A DNA stretch of 13,506 nt from contig DAOVRI010000023.1 of the NCBI GenBank assembly GCA_030628245.1, positions 1-13,506 on the forward strand. The letters run 5' to 3'. A model generated the notes under the pieces. That model made no database searches. It worked only from the letters and a program-made list of their open reading frames with translations, and was not told where the DNA came from. A program made the translations under genes and the position numbers. This stretch comes from Dehalococcoidales bacterium. Its GTDB lineage: Bacteria > Chloroflexota > Dehalococcoidia > Dehalococcoidales > RBG-16-60-22. Shown in pieces: positions 7,065 through 13,506 of the stretch. The stretch's first letter is position 1, and the number at the start of each line of letters is the position of its first letter.

Positions 7065-7763
7065 ATGGACAAAGTAAAAATTATTCTGGCGAGTAACCAT
7101 GAATTGTGGTGGGAAGGTTTGTTGCTGCTTATAGAGAAGAGGTCGGCAGATATCGAGGTGCTTACCATATGTTATGACGCAGTAGAAACGATAAACAGGG
7201 CTAACCAACTCAAACCGGACGTACTATTGCTGGATGAGGAGATAGAGGGTGGCGATTGCGGTGAACTGGCACAGCGAATTAACGAATTAAATCCTGAAAT
7301 AAAAATTATCATCATTATAAAACCATATAAAAATATCAGTCTTTCCACCAGTTTTAAAGCTCGAGCCAAGGCATACATCGATAAGGATATAGCCTACCCT
7401 GAGTTGGAGAGCTGCATTCACTATGTGGCCAAGGGAGGCGTCGTTGTTATCTCTCCCCTGGTTGCCCAAAAACTTCTCGAGCAAGTTGCCTACTACGGGA
7501 ATACGATCAGTACGCGGGTTGAGTATGATGTCGGCCTGAGTAAACGGGAAAAGGAAGTGCTGACCTTGCTGGCCCAAAAAGGCACCTCTAACAAAGGGAT
7601 TGCTGAGGCTTTACACATAACCGAGAACACGGTGAAGGCGCACCTGAGCAATATCCTCGAGAAAATGCAGGTACGCAACCGACAGCAAGCTGCCATTTTA
7701 GCACGAGAAAGAGGCATTATACCCGAATCAGATACGCAAGTGCCTGATAGAAACGCTGTATAA
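7065..7763 (+). CDS. LuxR-type regulator with degenerate receiver domain
   Basis: A 232-aa protein built like a NarL response regulator. The receiver-like part (about 4-120) has D57 in the phosphoacceptor position (LLLDEEI) and K107. However, the acidic pair that binds Mg2+ is replaced by S10-N11 (LASNHELWWEG), and the conserved Thr/Ser after beta-4 is replaced within an Ile run (IIIIIKPY, 81-88). Phosphorylation by the usual chemistry is therefore unlikely, and the domain may respond to another signal or act constitutively. The C-terminal LuxR HTH (about 158-213) is intact: LSKREKEVLTLLAQKG, then ENTVKAHLSNILEKM. It has its own strong promoter, a good SD (AGGGGA) and an ATG start. It is the last gene before the catabolic cluster, so it may control that cluster, itself, or both. 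No kinase gene is adjacent. Confidence 0.88.
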   Translation: MDKVKIILASNHELWWEGLLLLIEKRSADIEVLTICYDAVETINRANQLKPDVLLLDEEIEGGDCGELAQRINELNPEIKIIIIIKPYKNISLSTSFKARAKAYIDKDIAYPELESCIHYVAKGGVVVISPLVAQKLLEQVAYYGNTISTRVEYDVGLSKREKEVLTLLAQKGTSNKGIAEALHITENTVKAHLSNILEKMQVRNRQQAAILARERGIIPESDTQVPDRNAV

Positions 7764-8115
7764 GCACTTTACTTCGCTCCATATTATATAAAGACTTTTT
7801 ACTGTTCCCGGGTATCGAACTTACCTGCTAGTAATATTTCTAACATGCCCCATCAAAGCCGATACATCTGGTAGTAATACTATCAGCGTAAAAAAGGTAT
7901 TACCGTTTCTCCCCAAAATCACTCTTATTGGGAATTGCCTGCGGCAAAATACCCGCATATAATCAAGATAAATACCAGAGTTACGTATCCACCGTTGTTG
8001 AACGTCTAAGAATTTTCCTGCAATAGGTAGGTTGGTAAGGTTAATTATCAAGCCTTTCCGACTAAGACAGGATATTGATAAAAATCCTGGGTTGATAATG
8101 GATGAAAGGAGAGGC
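7764..8115. other. 352-bp intergenic region before the catabolic cluster
   Basis: No gene is supported. It is AT-richer than its flanks. A weak dyad, GTAATAC (7874-7880) and GTATTAC (7897-7903), surrounds an A-run. After the regulator stop, CTTTA and TAAAG arms are followed by a short T-run near 7790-7801, which could be a poor terminator. I could not pick a convincing -35/-10 pair for the next gene, and TTTTCAACTA does not occur here. Confidence 0.55.
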
Positions 8116-8880
8116 ATGAGCAATCTATTTGACTTAGCGGGAGAGGTTGCGTTGGTAACGGGCGGTGCCGGAGGCATCGGGCACGCTCAGGCCCTGGGAC
8201 TGACCGATGCTGGTGCTGACGTTATAGTAGCCAGCCGAAAGCTGGAGCATCTCGAAAAAGTAGCCGAAGAAATCCGGGCAAAGGGCAGGAAATCGCTGGC
8301 GGTGAGCGTCGACGTGGCTGATGAAAAATCGGTAGCGGACATGGTAGCTACAGTCCTGAATACATATCCCCGCATCGATATCCTGGTTAACGCTGCCGGT
8401 ATATCCATTCGCAAGACGGCTGACACCTTCCCCGTTGATGAATGGCAGCAAGTGATGGATGTTAATACTCGGGGTACATTCATCTGTTGCCAGGCAGTCG
8501 GCCGTGGCATGATTCAACAGGGCAGCGGTAAAATTATCAACCTATCATCGGTAAGAGGCAGATATGGCCTGCCGGCGGACTATGCGGCTTACTGTGCCAG
8601 CAAAGGCGCCGTGGATACCCTGACGCGAACACTGGCCTGTGAGTGGGCTAAGCATAATGTGCTGGTGAATGCCGTTGCCCCTACTATTGTGGAGACCGAC
8701 CTGACCCGTCCCGCCCTGGCCAATCCAGATTACGCCAAGATGATGAAGTCTCGTATCCCTCTAGGCAAATGGGCGTTGCCGGAGGATATAGTTGGAGCTA
8801 CCATATTCTTCGCCTCAAAGGCATCGGATTTTATTACCGGACAGATACTCTATATTGACGGCGGTGTGACGACGTGGTAA
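8116..8880 (+). CDS. Short-chain dehydrogenase/reductase (SDR), first gene of the catabolic cluster
   Basis: A 254-aa classical SDR. The Rossmann nucleotide loop is TGGAGGIG (15-22), with D67 in the adenine-site position and NAAG at 92-95. The catalytic set is complete: N117 (DVNTRG), S145, Y159 and K163 (YCASK). The basic residue at R41 after strand 2 hints at NADP(H), but this is not decisive. The ATG at 8116 follows AAAGGAG by about 5 bases; ATGs or frames further upstream add non-family residues. It probably oxidises or reduces an alcohol/ketone in the pathway encoded here. The cyclase-family gene follows after 43 bases on the same strand, so the genes are likely co-transcribed. The closest functional class (for example gluconate 5-dehydrogenase-like or 3-oxoacyl-ACP reductase-like) cannot be set from sequence alone. 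Confidence 0.92.
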   Translation: MSNLFDLAGEVALVTGGAGGIGHAQALGLTDAGADVIVASRKLEHLEKVAEEIRAKGRKSLAVSVDVADEKSVADMVATVLNTYPRIDILVNAAGISIRKTADTFPVDEWQQVMDVNTRGTFICCQAVGRGMIQQGSGKIINLSSVRGRYGLPADYAAYCASKGAVDTLTRTLACEWAKHNVLVNAVAPTIVETDLTRPALANPDYAKMMKSRIPLGKWALPEDIVGATIFFASKASDFITGQILYIDGGVTTW

Positions 8881-8923
8881 CACGCTGGAACAAAAATTAT
8901 AGCTGGAAAAGGAGAAATGAATT

Positions 8924-9733
8924 ATGGGAAAAGAAGTACTGGTTGATTTAAGCCATCCGTTTGGGAACGGCTCACCGCTATGGCCATATTTTGCCGATGT
9001 CAAGATTGAACGCATGCACTACCACGCGAAATCCGGGGTTCTCTCTCAGGTAATTACCACCACCATGCACTGTACGACACATGCAGATTCTCCGGCGCAC
9101 GTATTTGAGGGGGGTCGTTTCACTCATGAAATTCCCCTCACCTGTTATTATGGTGATGCCGTTGTCTGGGACATTCCCAAACAAAAATGGGAACTGATTA
9201 CCGCTAAAGACTTGGACGCCGCCAATAAGGTACTGCCCATGAAAGAAGACGATATCGTCATTGTCCATACAGGCTGGAATAAATACTGGGGTGACAATAT
9301 GCAGTATTTCTGTTATTCGCCCGGTCTGGGCAAAGAAGCCGGTGAGTGGTTCGTTGCGCATAAAGCCAAAGCCATCGGCGTTGACCAGCAGGCCCTGGAC
9401 CACCCGTTGCACACCGCAATCGGACCCCACGGCCCCGGACCCCTGAGACCAGACCTTTTTGAGGAATATAAGCAGTTTTCCGGCGGTCATGAAGTAATCG
9501 AAGATTTTCCGGAGTGGGAGCCCTGCCATAATTTATTGATGCGTAATGGCATACTGGGCTGGGAGAATGTCGGTGGAGATATAGCCAAAGTAGTTGGAAA
9601 GAGATGTAAAATATCCGGCTTTCCCATTCGCTGGTATATGGGAGACGGCTCCATCGTCCGCATGATTGCATATATCGATGAAGATAACCTTAACCCAGTC
9701 CCGGACCGCGTATATAAATACGGTACCCAATAG
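8924..9733 (+). CDS. Cyclase-family metal-dependent hydrolase (kynurenine formamidase/isatin hydrolase type)
   Basis: A 269-aa member of the cyclase family, which contains kynurenine formamidase and isatin hydrolase, metal enzymes that hydrolyse amides or open rings. The family metal motif H-x-x-x-H-x-D-x-P-x-H is present as HCTTHADSPAH, with H49, H53, D55 and H59. DLSHPF at 8-13 and DHPLHTAIGPHGPGP at 159-173 are further family-like segments. The length is slightly above the usual 200-260 residues. The ATG at 8924 is preceded by GGAG about 10 bases upstream. It sits between the SDR and a small cupin, with gaps of 43 and 33 bases. In this setting, opening a cyclic intermediate to give an acid is the most natural role. 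The actual substrate is unknown, and true kynurenine formamidase is unlikely because no tryptophan-pathway genes are nearby. Confidence 0.88.
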   Translation: MGKEVLVDLSHPFGNGSPLWPYFADVKIERMHYHAKSGVLSQVITTTMHCTTHADSPAHVFEGGRFTHEIPLTCYYGDAVVWDIPKQKWELITAKDLDAANKVLPMKEDDIVIVHTGWNKYWGDNMQYFCYSPGLGKEAGEWFVAHKAKAIGVDQQALDHPLHTAIGPHGPGPLRPDLFEEYKQFSGGHEVIEDFPEWEPCHNLLMRNGILGWENVGGDIAKVVGKRCKISGFPIRWYMGDGSIVRMIAYIDEDNLNPVPDRVYKYGTQ

Positions 9734-9766
9734 AACTAAACATTCTGGATTTGATAGGAAGGATAT

Positions 9767-10105
9767 ATGAAAAAAATCAGTTTGGATGATGTGAAACCTT
9801 ATGAGGCACCCGGCCATTTCGGCATGGTTGCCATGAGGCTTAACGGCAAGGAAGAAACCGGGGCAGAGAAATTCTGGGTGGGACTTTCACATTTCCTGCC
9901 CGGTGGCGGTGCGGAATACGCCTACGAAGATTCGCCCGCTGAAAAATTCTATCTCGTTTTAGACGGGGAAATCACCATCAAGAGCAAGACCGAAAAATTT
10001 ACCCTGAGGCCGATGGATGGCATTTATCTCGCTCCCAATGAAGGCAGGGAGATTATCAACGAGACCAATATGCCCGTGACCATGCTCGTGGCTGTAAATT
10101 ATTAA
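9767..10105 (+). CDS. Small single-domain cupin lacking the usual metal-binding histidines
   Basis: A 112-aa protein forming one cupin beta-barrel. Motif 1 runs over about 45-67 (PGGGAEYAYED, then EKFYLVLDGE) and motif 2 over about 84-99. Where metal cupins have H-x-H in motif 1, this protein has Y51-A-Y53; the later Glu (E59) remains. In motif 2 the expected His is replaced by E94 (PNEGREIIN). A standard Fe/Mn site is therefore missing, so the protein may bind a ligand without metal, use a different ligand set, or play a structural or regulatory role. SD AGGAAGG lies about 6 bases before the ATG. It is 33 bases after the cyclase gene and probably in the same transcript. Similar small cupins often accompany catabolic genes, but no function can be named. 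Confidence 0.82.
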   Translation: MKKISLDDVKPYEAPGHFGMVAMRLNGKEETGAEKFWVGLSHFLPGGGAEYAYEDSPAEKFYLVLDGEITIKSKTEKFTLRPMDGIYLAPNEGREIINETNMPVTMLVAVNY

Positions 10106-10140
10106 TGTAGAGTTTTAGGGTGTTTTTAGGGCCTTTTCCC

Positions 10141-10159
10141 TTTTCCTGACGCAGGAAAA
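10141..10159. repeat. Perfect 8-bp hairpin before the bicupin gene
   Basis: TTTTCCTG (10141-10148) and CAGGAAAA (10152-10159) flank a 3-base loop. The hairpin ends about a dozen bases before the SD of the bicupin gene and is preceded by a T-rich stretch with two GTTTTAGGG-like repeats (10110-10129). No T-run follows on the plus strand, so it is not a canonical terminator. It may stabilise a processed end or modulate translation downstream. Confidence 0.45.
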
Positions 10160-10189
10160 CATGCACCCTTGCAAGGAGGGAGGTTTAAT

Positions 10190-11032
10190 TTGCTTACACC
10201 GTCTCAAGTAAGAGAAAGAGGAATAATCATCAAACCGAACGAGGTGCCGGATACCATAAAGTATGGTTGCCGAACCAAGTTATTGATGGCGCCGTCAATG
10301 GGCTCCGCCTTGACGGGGTGCCAGGTCATTTACCAGAAGCCTGGAGATACCTATACGGTTCACATGCACCCCATCTCGGAAGTTGTCATTGCGGTCTTTA
10401 AAGGCAGCGGAGAGGTCTTCCTGGGAGACTTCTGGTATGAAGTCAGGAGAGATGATGTTATCTATGTGCCGGAGAATGTGAAACATGGCATGAGAAACCC
10501 TTCTACCAACTCAGAAGATTTCATCTGCTACTGCTGGCAGGTACCATATCTCTCTGAATTTGAGAATCTCACGGGAGCTGAAGATGAGTTATTCGAGGGC
10601 CAGGAGGGACCGGTGATTGCTTATGATGCCCGGGGCAAGTTTGATGCGCGCATTCCCTGGACGGGAGTTATAGAAAATATTAATCACGGTGCCCTCTTCA
10701 CCGCATATGATGCCGAAATGCGCTTTGTCGTCTGGCCGGGGATGGGCGCGCGAAAGATAAGCTCACACAGAGCCCACCATCCACCCGGAGTCGAATTCAA
10801 GGTGCACGTTCACCCGGGCTCGGAAGACACGGTGCTTGCTTTCCAGGGGAATGGGCAGGGGTTTTTAGTTGACCAATGGTATGATATGGACGAGGGAGAC
10901 GTTATGTTTGCACCCCGTCCCATCAAGCACGGCACCCGCCACCCTGATAGGAACAGCCAGGAGCCGTTTGTCTGCCTGGGCTCAGCCGGACCGCCTCAAT
11001 TAGACTTATACGCTCTGGCTAAATATATATAA
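10190..11032 (+). CDS. Bicupin (two-domain cupin) protein
   Basis: A 280-aa protein with two cupin domains, both carrying a full metal site. Domain 1 has H58-x-H60, E64 and H99; domain 2 has H206-x-H208, E212 and H247. The two repeats resemble each other (VHMHPISE and VHVHPGSE; VKHGMRNP and IKHGTRHP), consistent with duplication. Bicupins include gentisate-type dioxygenases, oxalate decarboxylases and isomerases. I see no signature that picks one, and an oxygen-dependent enzyme would be unexpected beside anaerobe-type genes. The start is taken as TTG at 10190 because AAGGAGGGAGG ends 6-7 bases upstream. A longer TTG start at 10169 would place this SD inside the coding sequence. It lies 84 bases after the small cupin, separated by a hairpin. 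A role in converting the pathway's cyclic or enolic intermediate is an inference. Confidence 0.85.
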   Translation: MLTPSQVRERGIIIKPNEVPDTIKYGCRTKLLMAPSMGSALTGCQVIYQKPGDTYTVHMHPISEVVIAVFKGSGEVFLGDFWYEVRRDDVIYVPENVKHGMRNPSTNSEDFICYCWQVPYLSEFENLTGAEDELFEGQEGPVIAYDARGKFDARIPWTGVIENINHGALFTAYDAEMRFVVWPGMGARKISSHRAHHPPGVEFKVHVHPGSEDTVLAFQGNGQGFLVDQWYDMDEGDVMFAPRPIKHGTRHPDRNSQEPFVCLGSAGPPQLDLYALAKYI

Positions 11033-11226
11033 ACCGAATCCGAAGGCATGGCTCCACTGGGTAATATCCTCCTCCTGCAGCCATATATCTGACTGTGATG
11101 CCAATGACTCTAACTTAAAAGGTGATATAATTATTTGGGGCAGGTCATGATTAGTTTCTTAATCAAGAACTTCATTTGATGGTGAAGCTTAAAAAGAGTC
11201 TGTGGGTATTAGGGAGGTAGACAGTA
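11033..11226. other. Intergenic region between bicupin and CoA-transferase
   Basis: It contains a weak inverted repeat (ATGGCT at 11048-11053, AGCCAT at 11079-11084) and a probable promoter at 11104-11131. I see no coding sequence. Confidence 0.5.
11104..11131 (+). promoter_or_regulatory. Possible extended -10 promoter for the CoA-transferase gene
   Basis: A perfect TATAAT (11126-11131) is preceded by TGA (TGN extended -10) and, 16 bases upstream, by ATGACT (11104-11109), which matches TTGACA at four of six positions. It would start transcription near 11138, about 90 bases before the next ATG, splitting the cluster into two units or adding an internal promoter. Confidence 0.45.
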
Positions 11227-12447
11227 ATGCCCGGAATGCTTGAAGGCGTAAAAATAGTCAGCTTCTCCCAGGTCGTAGCGATGCCGGCAACAACTACCAT
11301 TCTAGCCGACTGGGGTGCCGATGTTATTAAGGTCGAGCCGTTATGGGGCGACTGGCAGAGAAGCCTGGTGAGTTTTAATGATACTCCGCTGCTGCTTAAT
11401 CTGGAAAAAGGGGAGATTGAGCTCCACTTCGAGTTTTTAAACCGCAATAAAAGAAGCGTCGCCGTCAATTTACGGAATGAACAGGGCAGACAGATAATGT
11501 ACCGGCTCCTGGATAATGCCGATGTATTTGTCGCCAATTATTCAGTCGATGTGCTGGAGCGTTTCGGCCTGGACTATCCCAGTCTCAAAGACCAGTATCC
11601 GGGACTCATTCATTGCCTGCTTACGGGATATGGAACCAGAGGACCAAAAGCAAGAGACCGCGGTTATGATTATGTCGCTGCCTGGTCATACGGCGGCTTG
11701 ATGAGCCTGGTAACTGCCGACCCGGAAAGCCCACCCGCCATACAGCGTCCCGGAATGATGGATATGGTGGCCTCAGCCCATATGGCGGCCGGTATCTGCG
11801 GCGCCCTGTACCATAAACAAAAAACAGGTAAAGGGCAGTCCCTGGAGCTTTCGCTGTACCATACCGCCGCATGGACGATAGGACTTGATACCCAGGTTGC
11901 TCTCTTCGGCTATCCGCCAAAAGTATGGGACAGAGCACGTATGCCCAATCCCATGTATAATTCATATCGAAGTAAAGACGGAAGATGGTTTATGATGGTC
12001 CACCCCAACCAGGAATACTGGCAGCCATTCTGCAAGGCCATCGGCAAGTTAGACTGGATAGATGACCCCCGTTATGCCACCATGGAAAGTAGAGAGGAAA
12101 ACCGTGAAGAAATGATTAGCCTGCTGGATGAACTCTTTGCTTCGAAGACCTGGGCGGAATGGGAGAAGAGTTTCCGGGAAAATGACCTCATCGTTAGCGC
12201 CAACCAGACTGTCAGCGAGATTCTGGAGGACGAACAGGCAGTTGTGAATAATTTTTACACGGATATCGACCACCCCGTAACGGGCAAGGCACGGCTGCTC
12301 AACAGCCCAGTCCAATTCAGCGGGACACCAGCCCGGATAAAGAGCGTAGCGCCACCTGTCGGTGCCCATACTGAAGAGGTACTGTTAGAACTCGGCTATA
12401 GCTGGGAAGAGATAGCACAGTTCAAGGAGCAGGGTACTATTTCATAG
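11227..12447 (+). CDS. CaiB/BaiF family (class III) CoA-transferase
   Basis: A 406-aa family III CoA-transferase, of the usual length, which moves CoA between carboxylic acids or activates an acid as its CoA thioester. The N-terminal core shows the family pattern: a LEGVKIVSFSQ start, LADWGADVIKVEP at 26-38, RNKRSVAVNL at 73-82 and LLTGYGTRGP at 131-140. The likely catalytic Asp is D179 in RPGMMDM, followed by HMAAGICGALYHKQKTGKGQ. The C-terminal small domain includes the typical end VGAHTEEVLLELGYS (378-392). The ATG at 11227 follows GGGAGGT at good spacing. Upstream is its own probable promoter; the second SDR gene follows after 43 bases. In this cluster it would activate the acid made by ring opening, but acyl donor and acceptor are not predictable. 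Confidence 0.92.
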   Translation: MPGMLEGVKIVSFSQVVAMPATTTILADWGADVIKVEPLWGDWQRSLVSFNDTPLLLNLEKGEIELHFEFLNRNKRSVAVNLRNEQGRQIMYRLLDNADVFVANYSVDVLERFGLDYPSLKDQYPGLIHCLLTGYGTRGPKARDRGYDYVAAWSYGGLMSLVTADPESPPAIQRPGMMDMVASAHMAAGICGALYHKQKTGKGQSLELSLYHTAAWTIGLDTQVALFGYPPKVWDRARMPNPMYNSYRSKDGRWFMMVHPNQEYWQPFCKAIGKLDWIDDPRYATMESREENREEMISLLDELFASKTWAEWEKSFRENDLIVSANQTVSEILEDEQAVVNNFYTDIDHPVTGKARLLNSPVQFSGTPARIKSVAPPVGAHTEEVLLELGYSWEEIAQFKEQGTIS

Positions 12448-12456
12448 CTTTTACCC

Positions 12457-12472
12457 CGGTTGTTTTTAACCG
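12457..12472. repeat. Small hairpin between CoA-transferase and second SDR
   Basis: CGGTT (12457-12461) and AACCG (12468-12472) flank a 6-base loop rich in T. The loop T-run and lack of a tail make it a poor terminator, and the next SD follows within about ten bases. Confidence 0.3.
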
Positions 12473-12490
12473 ACCGGTGAGGAGAGATAA

Positions 12491-13288
12491 ATGAGATTAA
12501 AGGATAAAGCGGCACTGGTTACCGGCGCCAGCCGCGGTATCGGGCAGGCCATCGCGCTGGCCCTGGCCGGGGAAGGGGCTGATGTTGCCCTTAATTGCTC
12601 AACATCCGTAAAGGCCGCCGAGGAAGTGGCTCAGGAAATTACGGGACTCGGACGGCGCGCGATGGTGGTTCAGGCCGACGTGGCTGATAAAGCGGCGGTT
12701 GATGAAATGGTGAAAAAGGTTGTAGCTGAATTCGGCAGGATTGATATTCTGGCAAATAACGCGGGCATGTCCGTCGTCGGCGCCTCTGAAGAATTAGAAG
12801 AAAAACGCTGGAGACAGGGTATCGATGTGATGTTGACAGGCGTTTTCTTCTGCAGCCAGGCCGCGGGCAAAGAAATGATAAAGCAGAGGAGCGGCAAGAT
12901 TATAAACATCGCATCCGTAAACGGGATAGGCGCTTTCCCAGAGAGGGTATGCTACAGCAGTGCCAAGGCCGGGGTAATGCAGCTTACCAAAGTACTGGGC
13001 TGTGAGTGGGCGAGATACAATATCAATGTCAATGCTATTGCCCCGGGGTACATCAAGACACGTCTGGTCACAGATTTGCTGGCAAAGGGAGTACTTGATG
13101 AAAAAGAACTGGCGAATAGAACGCCTGCCGGCAGGCTGGGAGAATGTGAAGAGGTAGCTGACGCCGCCGTTTTCCTGGCCTCTGAGGAGTCGAAGTACAT
13201 CGTCGGTCAGACTATCGTCGTCGATGGCGGCTGGTCGGCATATATGTACCTTGAGTCGTGGCTGGAAAAGTCCGGCCCACAATATTAA
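12491..13288 (+). CDS. Second short-chain dehydrogenase/reductase (SDR)
   Basis: A 265-aa FabG-like SDR. It has the nucleotide loop TGASRGIG (11-18), AD at 62-63, NNAG at 89-92, catalytic S142, Y155 and K159 (YSSAK), and the C-terminal VVDGGW at 243-248. The Asn of the catalytic tetrad (usually DVN-L-T-G) is replaced by M114 (IDVMLTG), which some SDRs tolerate. SD GAGGAGA precedes the ATG by about 6 bases, and the gene lies 43 bases after the CoA-transferase. The C-terminal tail after VDGGW is about 17 residues, and its final residues (GPQY and stop) are read out of frame from the remnant of a neighbouring SDR gene, so the native end may have been replaced. It probably acts as an NAD(P)-dependent alcohol/ketone or 3-hydroxyacyl oxidoreductase in the pathway. 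Confidence 0.9.
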   Translation: MRLKDKAALVTGASRGIGQAIALALAGEGADVALNCSTSVKAAEEVAQEITGLGRRAMVVQADVADKAAVDEMVKKVVAEFGRIDILANNAGMSVVGASEELEEKRWRQGIDVMLTGVFFCSQAAGKEMIKQRSGKIINIASVNGIGAFPERVCYSSAKAGVMQLTKVLGCEWARYNINVNAIAPGYIKTRLVTDLLAKGVLDEKELANRTPAGRLGECEEVADAAVFLASEESKYIVGQTIVVDGGWSAYMYLESWLEKSGPQY

Positions 13289-13502
13289 CGTTAATTGCAT
13301 CAGTCCGGGCCCTATCGATACCCCGGGCTTTAATAAGGTCTTTACGGGTGAAGCCAGAGAACACGCGTCAGACATTGTGCCCCTGGGAAGAGTGGGGCTC
13401 CCTGAAGAGGTGGCCAGCGCCGTGCTTTACCTGGCCTCGGACGAAGCGGCCTTCATTACCGGCCAGACTCTGGCTGTGGACGGAGGCGCAACCATGGTAT
13501 AA
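13275..13502 (+). pseudogene. C-terminal remnant of a third SDR gene
   Basis: From base 13275 the frame reads HNINVNCISPGPIDTPG, then PLGRVGLPEEVASAVLYLASDEAAFITGQTLAVDGG and a TAA at 13500-13502. This is the last 75 or so residues of a classical SDR, equivalent to residues from about 176 onward in the adjacent complete SDR. The nucleotide-binding loop, NNAG and the S-Y-K catalytic residues are all missing, and no start or SD fits at the junction. The remnant overlaps the 3' end of the upstream SDR gene in another frame. The open frame extends upstream to 13224 only as an out-of-frame reading of that gene. Deletion of the 5' part is the simplest explanation. Confidence 0.82.
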
Positions 13503-13506
13503 AGTA

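Noticed and set aside
8978..9671. Long minus-strand open frames
   Set aside because: They are shadows of the cyclase-family gene; the metal-binding motif and SD support the plus strand.
10141..10159. Rho-independent terminator after the small cupin
   Set aside because: The stem is perfect but no T-run follows in either direction of transcription, and the next SD is close behind.
10169..10189. Upstream TTG start for the bicupin
   Set aside because: The strong AAGGAGGGAGG site would lie inside the coding region; it fits the TTG at 10190.
10190..11032. Naming the bicupin a gentisate dioxygenase
   Set aside because: Only general cupin motifs are visible, and an O2-dependent ring cleavage enzyme is unexpected in this context.
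12794..13375. Minus-strand 193-codon open frame
   Set aside because: It is antisense to the second SDR and the SDR remnant, with no recognisable protein pattern.
1..13506. CRISPR array, transposase or integrase, tRNA or rRNA
   Set aside because: I saw no regularly spaced repeats, DDE or recombinase coding pattern, or RNA gene structure; evidence of rearrangement is limited to two gene remnants.

Overview
The window is bacterial DNA of moderate GC with strong Shine-Dalgarno sites and no rRNA, tRNA or CRISPR. The gene set is that of an anaerobe: a soluble NAD-linked molybdo/tungsto formate dehydrogenase, NarL-type two-component regulators, and a class III CoA-transferase/SDR catabolic cluster. 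The regulator style and gene mix would suit a Chloroflexota (Dehalococcoidia-like) or an anaerobic deltaproteobacterial-type genome. That placement is an inference at moderate to low confidence; no marker gene settles it.

Region 1 (3625 to 1, minus strand) is one operon: a small uncharacterised 117-aa protein, a NuoE-like [2Fe-2S] subunit, a NuoF-like flavin/NADH subunit with an extra C-terminal 2x[4Fe-4S] ferredoxin domain, and the N-terminal 254 residues of a large iron-sulfur/molybdopterin subunit cut by the window edge. A CPYCGVGC motif after the ferredoxin-like domains marks that subunit as formate-dehydrogenase type rather than NuoG or [FeFe]-hydrogenase. The three redox subunits should pass electrons between formate, NAD(P) and possibly ferredoxin.

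Region 2 (about 3626-6531, plus strand) is divergent from it: a near-consensus sigma70 promoter, a NarL/LuxR response regulator, and a membrane GAF-PAS-HisKA_3 histidine kinase. The pair is a natural candidate to control the formate dehydrogenase operon, itself or the downstream genes.

Region 3 (6532-7763) holds a degraded fragment of an FAD-linked oxidase (minus strand) and then a second LuxR-type regulator whose receiver lacks the usual acidic pair. Its promoter is preceded by a tandem TTTTCAACTA repeat. An 11-bp version of the same motif lies in the formate dehydrogenase/response regulator divergent region, which suggests a shared operator.

Region 4 (8116-13502, plus strand) is a catabolic cluster: SDR, cyclase-family metal hydrolase, small cupin with an altered metal site, bicupin, CaiB/BaiF CoA-transferase, second SDR, and the C-terminal remnant of a third SDR. 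A reasonable but unproven reading is oxidation/reduction of a cyclic substrate, hydrolytic ring opening by the cyclase, and CoA activation of the resulting acid. The substrate cannot be named from sequence.
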